Positions 7,620 to 14,989 of a DNA stretch of 43,540 bases are shown piece by piece (position 1 is the stretch's first letter; each line of letters opens with the position of its first letter). The position numbers and the translations under genes are program-made. The notes below the pieces were generated by a model. That model did not search any database, had not been told where the DNA came from, and saw only the letters and a program-made list of their open reading frames with translations. The DNA comes from a virus, in the IMG/VR virus record IMGVR_UViG_3300045733_000193, positions 1 to 43,540 of that record, one strand, 5' to 3'.

Positions 7620-9176
7620 ATGAGCGCAATGATTCGAACGAACGATCCCCGGGTAACGAGGATCATGGCACAGAAGGTCAGCATGGCAAAGCGGACCTAC
7701 CGCGCCACAAACCCCATCGACAACGCTTGGGCGGAATTGAAGAAGATCGGACGCCAGCGAATTGAGATGATCGGGGGAGCGCTCACCTTCGACAACTACC
7801 CCGACGGCGCATGGAAGGGCCAGCGGTGCTTCATCGTCGGCGGCGGTCCGTCGCTCAAGGGGTTCGACTTCAACCGACTGCGCGGCGAGCGCGTCATCGC
7901 CATCAACAAATCATATTTCGACGTCCCGTTCGCGGACGTCATGTTCGCGATGGACAAGGACCTACTCGGCTGGATAACGGAAGGCAAGCTCGGAGAGGAC
8001 TACCGCCAAGCGTTTGAGTCTTTTGCTGGCGCGAAGGCATGGCTTGACCTTTCGAACGGTTCCTATCCATCCGGCGTCTATTCCATCCCGAGCGCCGGGG
8101 AGATCGGATGGACGCAGAGCATCAAGGAAGGTCTATTCCACGGCCAGAACAGCGGCTATGGGGCGCTCAACCTAGCGCTTTGTTTGGGCGCGGACCCGAT
8201 CTACCTGCTTGGCTTCGACTGTTCGATCGGCAAGGACGGGGAGAAGCACTATCACTCCGGATATCAGCACGGCTCGAATCCGGACGCCATGAACATCTTC
8301 CGGAGGGCCTTCGAAGCGGGCGCGGCGATGCTCGAGGGACGGGCCAAGGTAGTCAACCTCAACCCGGATTCGGCGCTCCGATGCTTCGAGTTCGGGAACG
8401 TCGACGATGTCCTGGCCGAGGCGAAGGCTCCAACGGGCCAGACGATCACGGCGATCACGCCCACGGGTGACCGGCCACTCGCGTTCCGGCTCTGCCAGGA
8501 ATGGATGGCGAACCAGACGCGAAAACCTGACCAGTGGGTGATCGTCGATGACGGAAAGACTCCCAGGGCCTATGATGTGGACTGGTTCAATGCTCATGTT
8601 CCCGGGTCGGTCTGCGTCCGCCGCGAACCCCGCGCCGACGATCCCCAGCACACGCTCGATCAGAACATGCGAGCGGCCCTGCCGCATATAACCGGCGACA
8701 AGGTCCTCATCATCGAGGACGACGAATACTACGCCCCCGGCTACGTCGCGGAGATGTCGCGCCACCTCGACACCCATGAGGTCGTCGGGATTATGGACTC
8801 GAAATACTACCACTTGCCCACGGGCGGGTATACGACCTGCGGGAACACCCGCCACGCCTCGCTCGCCGAAACCGGGTTCCGGAAGTCCTTCCTCCCGACC
8901 TTCGAGCGGATCGTCAACGAGGGCTCGAAGCCGCGGTGGATCGACGACCGGCTCTGGGCGCACGTGAAGGCGGGCGGGGTCGATCACGAGCTCTTCCTCG
9001 ACCCCCATGTCCCGCTCTACGTCGGCATGAAGGGGTTGCCCGGCCGCTCCGGGATCGGAGTCGGGCACAAGGAGAGCATCTACCACAGAAAGGACGACGC
9101 CGCGCGGACGAAGCTCCGGGCTTGGATCCCCGGCGACTTCCAGGTCTATCTCGACGTCCTCGAGGGAATGAAGTGA
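7620..9176 (+). CDS. Two-domain DUF115/MptE-like and GT2-like glycosyltransferase
   Basis: 518 aa. The N-terminal domain has a Rossmann-like nucleotide-binding turn (FIVGGGPSL, residues 71-79) and later NSGYGALNLALCLGADPIYLLGFD, the pattern of DUF115/MptE-like proteins that include sugar-transfer and flagellin-glycosylation factors. From about residue 275 a second domain of GT-A type begins (TITAITPTGDRPLAF, WVIVDDG), with an acidic metal motif (IIEDDEYY, near 365). The protein probably adds a sugar to a virion or host surface glycan. First gene of a coupled four-gene cassette; the next GTG overlaps its stop. Confidence 0.82.
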   Translation: MSAMIRTNDPRVTRIMAQKVSMAKRTYRATNPIDNAWAELKKIGRQRIEMIGGALTFDNYPDGAWKGQRCFIVGGGPSLKGFDFNRLRGERVIAINKSYFDVPFADVMFAMDKDLLGWITEGKLGEDYRQAFESFAGAKAWLDLSNGSYPSGVYSIPSAGEIGWTQSIKEGLFHGQNSGYGALNLALCLGADPIYLLGFDCSIGKDGEKHYHSGYQHGSNPDAMNIFRRAFEAGAAMLEGRAKVVNLNPDSALRCFEFGNVDDVLAEAKAPTGQTITAITPTGDRPLAFRLCQEWMANQTRKPDQWVIVDDGKTPRAYDVDWFNAHVPGSVCVRREPRADDPQHTLDQNMRAALPHITGDKVLIIEDDEYYAPGYVAEMSRHLDTHEVVGIMDSKYYHLPTGGYTTCGNTRHASLAETGFRKSFLPTFERIVNEGSKPRWIDDRLWAHVKAGGVDHELFLDPHVPLYVGMKGLPGRSGIGVGHKESIYHRKDDAARTKLRAWIPGDFQVYLDVLEGMK

Positions 9177-10171
9177 GCGCCAAATTCATCGTCATCACCA
9201 CGGTCAACCAACCGAGCGAGGGCATCGCCCGGTTCCGTTGGGACGGGTGGACGGTTGTCGTCGTCGGAGACAAGAAGACGCCTCCGGACTGGCATTGTGA
9301 CGGTGTCACCTATCTCGGCCCCGAGCATCAGCTCGATATGTTCGGCGACTTGGCCGAAGCGATCCCCATGAGCACGTACCGCCGCAAAATGATCGGATAC
9401 GCTTACGCCATCCAGCGCGGCGCGACGGCCATCTTCGAGAGCGATGACGACAACATCCCCTATGCGGACGCGGCAGCTATCGTTGACGCCGAGCTGTTCT
9501 GGGACCGCAAGGAAGGGGAGCGCCGGGGTACGAGCAATGCCTTCCTCAACGTCTATGAGCTCTTCGGGGCGCGGAACGTCTGGCCGCGGGGATTCCCGCT
9601 CGAGCACGTCCGCGACTTCACGATTGAGGCCAGGGAAGGCCGGGACACGAATCCTTGGGCCGTAATGCAGTTCATGGCCGACGAGGACCCGGACGTCGAC
9701 GCCGTCTATCGCATGGTTCGCGGTCAGCCCGTCTACTTTGCCAGAAAGCGCAAGTTCATCTTCGACGCCGGGACCTATTGCCCCTTCAATTCCCAGGCCA
9801 CACTCTGGACCCCGGAGTCGTTCCCGCTGATGTTCCTACCGGGAGGAGTGACGGACCGGGTGACGGACATCCTCCGGAGCTACATCGCGACGCGCTGTCT
9901 CTGGCACGCGGGCCTCGCCGTGGCCTTCGCGAGCCCCATCGTCTATCAGGCCCGTAATCGCCACGACCTGCATGACGACTTCATCCGGGAAATGGAGCTC
10001 TACGTCCACGCGAGTTCGTGGTGCTGGATGCTCAACCTGATGGAGATGCGGTCAAGGGACATGGCCGGTCGATATCGGGAGTGCATCGAGAAGCTCGGGT
10101 TGCGGACCGACTTCCTGGACGAAAACAGATCGGTCTATCCTCTGTTCCTGAAAGCGGCGGGGCTCGAATGA
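9173..10171 (+). CDS. STELLO/DUF288-type glycosyltransferase
   Basis: 332 aa with GTG start at 9173 inside GTGA, the stop of the previous gene. The N-terminus matches the STELLO/DUF288 pattern: FIVITTVNQPSEGIARF, then WTVVVVGDKKTP (residues 26-37), then KMIGYAYAIQRGATAIFESDDDN with the DDDN metal motif at 91-94. STELLO proteins in eukaryotes have such a domain, and bacterial and phage relatives sit in glycan loci. The likely reaction is transfer from a nucleotide sugar. Coupled on both sides (ATGA with the next gene). Confidence 0.85.
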   Translation: MSAKFIVITTVNQPSEGIARFRWDGWTVVVVGDKKTPPDWHCDGVTYLGPEHQLDMFGDLAEAIPMSTYRRKMIGYAYAIQRGATAIFESDDDNIPYADAAAIVDAELFWDRKEGERRGTSNAFLNVYELFGARNVWPRGFPLEHVRDFTIEAREGRDTNPWAVMQFMADEDPDVDAVYRMVRGQPVYFARKRKFIFDAGTYCPFNSQATLWTPESFPLMFLPGGVTDRVTDILRSYIATRCLWHAGLAVAFASPIVYQARNRHDLHDDFIREMELYVHASSWCWMLNLMEMRSRDMAGRYRECIEKLGLRTDFLDENRSVYPLFLKAAGLE

Positions 10172-11589
10172 CATCCGAATTTAGCGACCTCATGGAAACC
10201 TTGAAAAAGGACGGGAAGCGATTGAATCAGCACATCCCCGAGTGGAAGGCCTACCTCGAGCTCGCGGCCGGCTACTTCAAGGCCCGGGCAATTTCCCGTC
10301 CCGTCGTCGTCGAGATCGGGATACTCGATGGAGCGCAACGCCGATTCTACGAGCAGATTCTGGGCGCCGAATATGTCGGGATCGACGTCAACCCCAAGGC
10401 CCCGGCGGATATCCACGGCGACTCTACAGCGCCTGGCACCTTGGCCAAGCTAAATGCGCGGCTCGCGGGCCGTCCGATCGACCTTCTCTTTATCGACGGA
10501 CTTCATACCTATGCGGGCGTGAAGGCCGACTATGAGATCTACGGACCGCTCGTCCGGCACATCATCGCCATCCACGACATCCACACGCCGAAGCTCACGC
10601 CGGCGGACAGCGTCGACGTGGCCAGGCTCTGGAACGAAATCCTGGCGACGAACACGACAGACACGATCATCACGATCCAGCGCCACAATCCCCGCCGCCC
10701 GGAGGAGTTCAACGGCCGTCCGCTGGGCATCGGGATTATCGTCAAGGACGCGCCGGAGGAGGTCAACCCTGCCCAGGGTAGCCCCCAGGCTGCGAAAGCC
10801 CCGGAGAAATGCGCTGGACGCATTGGAGAGGCATCCCAGGGGCGCCCGCTCAAGGTTTCCGTGATCTCCAGGTGGATGAATGAGGAATTCTTCGCTCCGT
10901 ACTTCCTCTCCCACTACGCCTTCGCCGACGAGATCATCATCCTCCTCGAGCGGTCGACGTCGGACCGGAGCGCCGAGATCATCGGCCGCTTCCCGAACGC
11001 CAGGATCGAATACACGGACACGGGCGGCGTCATCAACGACCGCATCTTCAGCGACGCCATGAGCGACCTGGCCGCGAGCCTCAAGACCGACTGGGTCATC
11101 CGGGCGGATGCGGACGAGCTGATCTACTTCGAGCCTCAATTTTGGAATCCGAGGGGCGTGCTCGCGGAAGCGGACGGCAACTGCATCGAAGTCCTGTTCC
11201 GCTGGATCTTCCGTCACAAGGACGACCCCGACCTCGACCCCTCGAAGCCCGCTGTCTTTCAGCGCCCGCACGGCGGGGTCTACTCGATGTGGCCTGGGAT
11301 GGGCTCGACGTTCATCAAGCCGTCGATCGTCCGCCCCGAAGCGAAGATCCGCTGGCGCCCGGGCGAGCAGGGTTACGAGAACAGCCCGAACGTGAGGATG
11401 TCGGAGGCGCGCGCCGACGGTGTCCATTGGCAGATGGTCGACGTGGAAGAGGCGGTGCGGCGCCTCCTGAGCGCCGAGGCGCGGCTCTCCGACGTCAACA
11501 AGAAGAACAACTGGGGCGTGCGCCGGTTCACGGAGGCCCAGATCCGGGAGTGCTGCGCCGCCCATCTCAACGACCCGGTGGTGATCTGA
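10168..11589 (+). CDS. Methyltransferase-glycosyltransferase (GT2) fusion
   Basis: 473 aa from ATG 10168, overlapping the previous stop (ATGA). Residues 1-195 form a class I SAM-dependent methyltransferase of the Methyltransf_24 type: VVVEIGILDG (46-55), GIDVNP (71-76), LLFIDGLHTYAGVKADY (106-122) and IAIHDIHT. After a Pro/Ala/Gly-rich linker, a GT2-like domain starts near residue 227 (KVSVISRWMNEE, DEIIILLERSTSDRSAEII), with the DxD-like motif RADADEL near 312. Joining sugar transfer and O-methylation in one chain suggests that it builds a methylated sugar cap. Target glycan unknown. Confidence 0.87.
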   Translation: MTSEFSDLMETLKKDGKRLNQHIPEWKAYLELAAGYFKARAISRPVVVEIGILDGAQRRFYEQILGAEYVGIDVNPKAPADIHGDSTAPGTLAKLNARLAGRPIDLLFIDGLHTYAGVKADYEIYGPLVRHIIAIHDIHTPKLTPADSVDVARLWNEILATNTTDTIITIQRHNPRRPEEFNGRPLGIGIIVKDAPEEVNPAQGSPQAAKAPEKCAGRIGEASQGRPLKVSVISRWMNEEFFAPYFLSHYAFADEIIILLERSTSDRSAEIIGRFPNARIEYTDTGGVINDRIFSDAMSDLAASLKTDWVIRADADELIYFEPQFWNPRGVLAEADGNCIEVLFRWIFRHKDDPDLDPSKPAVFQRPHGGVYSMWPGMGSTFIKPSIVRPEAKIRWRPGEQGYENSPNVRMSEARADGVHWQMVDVEEAVRRLLSAEARLSDVNKKNNWGVRRFTEAQIRECCAAHLNDPVVI

Positions 11590-12095
11590 TGGAAGCAATA
11601 AAGACCTTCCCCTATGGCGTCGTTGGCCCGGATACTATCCCGGAAGTTGCGGACGCTATCCTAGCTGAATTTTTTGAGATTACTTTTCGCCTTGGAATCA
11701 AAGCGGCTATTATCTTGGGAACGTGCCTGGGATTCTACCGGGATGGAACCTATTTGCCCGGCGATAATGATTTGGATTTGGTCGTCATTGTTGACGATGA
11801 GGACCGTTCCTACCTAACCAAGAAACTCATCGCCTACGGCTATCTGCTTGGGAGAACCTACCTGGCGGCCCCCGGACAGCCCGACACCTCGAAGAATGTG
11901 CATTTCGTAAAGGACAGGATTCTCCTCTCTATTTCCTGGCGCAAGGCCGAGGGGTTCTATGCCGAGTTCGGGAGCGTTCCCTATAAGGGCAGGACGGCCT
12001 ATCCCATCCCGGCCAAGATCGACGAATACCTGACGGCCTGCTATCGGGACTGGCGCGACAAGACGAACAAAATCGAATCCATATACGAGGGATAA
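11589..12095 (+). CDS. LicD-like nucleotidyltransferase-fold protein
   Basis: 168 aa, ATG at 11589 overlapping the previous TGA by one base. Contains the LicD/fukutin nucleotidyltransferase signature: ILGTCLGFYRDGTYLPGDNDLDLVV, with the G-x-x-L-G turn at 44-48 and the metal acids in DNDLD (D59, D61, D63). LicD proteins move phosphocholine or a similar phospho-alcohol onto glycans. Last gene of the cassette; it could decorate a sugar made by the three upstream enzymes. Codon usage is more AT-rich than upstream, suggesting separate acquisition. Confidence 0.85.
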   Translation: MEAIKTFPYGVVGPDTIPEVADAILAEFFEITFRLGIKAAIILGTCLGFYRDGTYLPGDNDLDLVVIVDDEDRSYLTKKLIAYGYLLGRTYLAAPGQPDTSKNVHFVKDRILLSISWRKAEGFYAEFGSVPYKGRTAYPIPAKIDEYLTACYRDWRDKTNKIESIYEG

Positions 12096-12096
12096 C

Positions 12097-12561
12097 ATGA
12101 GCGGCGAAATCGGATACCTTTCCCTGGCGGATGCGGACCTGTACTTTTCGACGCGGCTTGCAGCGGAGCCGTGGACGTCTATCCCGGCGGATTCAAACCA
12201 CATCAAGAAAATCGCCGCGCTGACGACGGCCTATGACCGCCTCTATTTCTCCGGGCTTTTCGATCTTCCGCTTTTGCTAATCGCGACGGCCGACCAACTC
12301 GTCGTTCTGAAAAAAGCCCAGTGCGAGCTCGCATTATATATGCTTTTACATCTCGCTGACGAGGACCGGCGCAAGGGGCTCCAGGCCCAGGGCGTAACGG
12401 TGGCCGGAATCGTCAAGGAAACCTATAAAGATACGGACATGAACTATCTCCCGATCCCGCCTTTCGTGATCGGGTTGCTTGCGGAGTTCGCCATAGAGGA
12501 TAGCCCATTCTACGTCTCTTCGATTGACCGCGATGAAGACAACGACAGTATGAAATTATAG
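12097..12561 (+). CDS. Head-tail connector/adaptor (putative)
   Basis: 154 aa. The N-terminus (YLSLADADLYFSTRL, then AALTTAYDRLYFSGLF) matches the helical adaptor proteins found after capsid genes, often annotated DnaT-like or gp6-like head-tail connectors. It should bind the portal ring and start the neck. ATG 12097 is 1 base after the LicD stop. The glycan cassette separates it from its usual neighbour, the capsid gene. Confidence 0.75.
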   Translation: MSGEIGYLSLADADLYFSTRLAAEPWTSIPADSNHIKKIAALTTAYDRLYFSGLFDLPLLLIATADQLVVLKKAQCELALYMLLHLADEDRRKGLQAQGVTVAGIVKETYKDTDMNYLPIPPFVIGLLAEFAIEDSPFYVSSIDRDEDNDSMKL

Positions 12562-12572
12562 GAGAAATAAAA

Positions 12573-13151
12573 ATGCCTTACACGACGGCCGGGAAAAATC
12601 TAATGTTGAACGCCCTCGGGGCGGCGGCGGGTTATGTTGGCCTGCTCACGGCGGGGACCGCGAAAACTGGAGTCACGGGCGTAGCCGCGACGGACCTTTT
12701 GACCAAGGCCAGCCACGGGCTCACGAACGGGGACCTTGCGGTCCTGACCTCGGTTACCGGCGGCACGGGGCTCCGGGCGAATTACCCGTACTACGTCGTC
12801 GGGGTCAACGGAAACGACTTCCAGCTCTCGGAGACGTCTGGCGGCGCGGCCGTCAATTTCTCGACGGCGCTCACCGACGCGACGGTCGTCAAGCTCACGG
12901 AAGTCACCGGGGGCAACCCCGCGTACGCTCGCAAGGCCATCGCCTGGTCCGCTGCGGCACTCGGCACGATGGACGACAGCACGAACGGAGCCGTCGTCGA
13001 CTGTCCCGCCGCTGCGGTGGTGGACTACGTCGGCTTCTTCAGCGCGGCCACGGCGGGGACCTGCTACGGAATCGACGATGTGACCCAGGAGACGTTCGGC
13101 GCTCAGGGAACATATACCGTTACCGACGCCGACCTCGACCTGAACGCCTAA
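12573..13151 (+). CDS. Minor tail/fibre-like protein
   Basis: 192 aa with a strong GGAGAAATAAAA ribosome region. N-terminus MPYTTAGKNLMLNALGAAAGYVGLLTAG is like the start of phage tail-fibre or minor tail proteins. An inserted segment (HGLTNGDLAVLTSVTGGTGL, YYVVGVNGNDFQLSETSGGAAV) is a common beta-rich module of virion surface proteins. The C-terminus is beta-rich. Probably a virion surface protein and first member of the adhesin block. Confidence 0.75.
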   Translation: MPYTTAGKNLMLNALGAAAGYVGLLTAGTAKTGVTGVAATDLLTKASHGLTNGDLAVLTSVTGGTGLRANYPYYVVGVNGNDFQLSETSGGAAVNFSTALTDATVVKLTEVTGGNPAYARKAIAWSAAALGTMDDSTNGAVVDCPAAAVVDYVGFFSAATAGTCYGIDDVTQETFGAQGTYTVTDADLDLNA

Positions 13152-13200
13152 TATGGCCGCTATCCCCGACATCGGGGCGCATGAATCGCAGGAGAGTGCT

Positions 13201-13509
13201 ATGGCAACAAAGAAGACTGCTCCATTCTCGTTGACGGTGACGGCGGCGCCGGATTTTTTTCCGGGGATCTCCCCGGCCGAGCTCTCTGTAGTGAAGGGTG
13301 TCGTGGCGGTTTATAACGTGACGTTCACGGGCGTGGGCGGATTCACCGGTCCGATCACGCTCGCCGTCCTTAACCTGCCGACGGGGGCCGTGGCCTCATT
13401 CGACAAGCCCTCTATCAACGTCTCAGAGAAGTCCGTCCTCAGTATTGCGACGGCGGGCGCGGCCCTCGGGACGTTCGCGCTTTCGCTTGAAGGGACGGCA
13501 AATGTCTAA
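13201..13509 (+). CDS. Ig-like surface domain protein
   Basis: 102 aa from ATG 13201 behind CAGGAGAG. An in-frame ATG at 13153 would add 16 residues carrying the IPDIGAHESQ motif, but it has no ribosome site. The body (VTFTGVGGFTGPITLAVLNLPTGAVASFDKPS) matches the repeated Ig-like fold seen in bacterial surface proteins and phage tails, where it aids weak carbohydrate binding. Single domain, no signal peptide, so probably a virion decoration or tail accessory. Confidence 0.72.
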   Translation: MATKKTAPFSLTVTAAPDFFPGISPAELSVVKGVVAVYNVTFTGVGGFTGPITLAVLNLPTGAVASFDKPSINVSEKSVLSIATAGAALGTFALSLEGTANV

Positions 13510-13529
13510 GAATCCGAAGGACAAATAAA

Positions 13530-14981
13530 ATGGCTGTATACTATGTCGACTTCACAACCGGCGATGACGGCGATAGCGGTCTGACCGAAGCCCTGGCGTG
13601 GAAAACGATTGCCAAGGTAAACGCCCATACCTTCGCGGGCGATGATTCCTGCCTATTCAAGTGCGGCGAGACTTGGAGGGAACGGTTGGACCCGAATGGC
13701 GTTGGGAGTGCGGGCCATCAGATTACCTATGATGCGTATTCGACGGGGGCGAAACCGAAGATACTCGGGTCAACGGCGGTCTCAACGTGGACTGACCAGA
13801 CGGGGAATCATTGGTCTGCTACGCTCGCCGCCTTGCCTGCGGTTGTTTGGTTTGTTGCCCCGACTACGGGGACGGTGACTTGGGGAGTAAAAAAGACATA
13901 TTCCAATCTTTCCGAACTCACGGCTGAATACCAATGGTGCTATAACGGGACGACCCTCTACGTCTATGCCGCCACGACTCCCGGAACTCGATATGCGAGC
14001 GTTGAGGCGTCGGCTAGAAACGACGGGGTTCGTGCGGTCGGAGGATCGAACTATCTCACGGTCCAAAATCTTGAAATCGGATTCTGTGGAGAGCGCGGGA
14101 TAAACTTTGACTCCTCCACGGGTTGTATCGCGAACGGAAATACGATTCACCATTGCGGCGCGAAAATGGCCGGGACCGGACTTGCGGCGGGAATCTGCCT
14201 CACCGGGACATCAAACATTGCCAGATACAACACCGTCTATGAGACGGGAATCCACGGCATCGAGTTGATGACCACCTGTGTAAATAATCTCATCGAATAC
14301 AATATCGTCTATAACAGTTACCATTCGCTCATTGATTTTCAGAATATCAATGGGACGTTCTCGGGCGCGATCTGTCGCTATAATCTTCTCTACTGCGATG
14401 CGACATACGATAATGTTTTGGAGTGCGGCGGAATCAACATTGGAGAGAATAGCGGAGGCGCGAGCGTCAGTTATCTCCAAGTTTATTATAATGTCATTTA
14501 CGATATTCCGGGGCCGGGAATAAGCCTCTACGGGGCGATCGACCATCTTTCGCTTTATAACAACGTCATCGTCGGAACGCATAGTGGGTATGCCGGATAT
14601 TCGACGGCAATCAATGTCGCCCAAGATACGGCGGCCTCTGCCACGATAAAAAACAATATCGGGATGAACTTTGCGAGCGGGTGCTTTTACATTAAGGGCG
14701 TAAACAGACTCACGGCTTGCGACAATAATCTCTGGTATCAGGCGGCTGGAGGAACGGCCATTTATGCGGCGATAGAGGACGTAGCCAGTTATCACTACAA
14801 CGACCTCTCAGCCTATAAGACGGCAATGGGCGGTACAATGGAACAGCATACCCTCTGGCAAGACCCGCTATTCGTCAACGCCGTCGCCTATGACTTCAAT
14901 CTTCAGGCTGGATCGCCCTGTATCAACGCCGGGGCGAACGTGGGCCTGACGGGAGATTTCGAGGGTCATCCGATCGTTTAG
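13530..14981 (+). CDS. Right-handed beta-helix tailspike-like protein
   Basis: 483 aa. N-terminus YYVDFTTGDDGDSGLTEALAWKTI is the typical entry of pectate-lyase-like beta-helix proteins. Residues about 170-400 show parallel beta-helix turns with Asn ladders (NLEIGFCGERGINFD, GNTIHHCG, IARYNTVYETGIHGIEL, YNVIYDIPGPGISLY, LYNNVIVG). This is the fold of phage tailspikes that bind or cut capsule or O-antigen. The C-terminus (SPCINAGANVGLTGDFEGHPIV) stops where related proteins usually continue into a PDIGAYE tail. More AT-rich than the capsid genes, consistent with acquisition from another source. Enzyme activity is unproven. Confidence 0.85.
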   Translation: MAVYYVDFTTGDDGDSGLTEALAWKTIAKVNAHTFAGDDSCLFKCGETWRERLDPNGVGSAGHQITYDAYSTGAKPKILGSTAVSTWTDQTGNHWSATLAALPAVVWFVAPTTGTVTWGVKKTYSNLSELTAEYQWCYNGTTLYVYAATTPGTRYASVEASARNDGVRAVGGSNYLTVQNLEIGFCGERGINFDSSTGCIANGNTIHHCGAKMAGTGLAAGICLTGTSNIARYNTVYETGIHGIELMTTCVNNLIEYNIVYNSYHSLIDFQNINGTFSGAICRYNLLYCDATYDNVLECGGINIGENSGGASVSYLQVYYNVIYDIPGPGISLYGAIDHLSLYNNVIVGTHSGYAGYSTAINVAQDTAASATIKNNIGMNFASGCFYIKGVNRLTACDNNLWYQAAGGTAIYAAIEDVASYHYNDLSAYKTAMGGTMEQHTLWQDPLFVNAVAYDFNLQAGSPCINAGANVGLTGDFEGHPIV

Positions 14982-14989
14982 GAAAGCAA

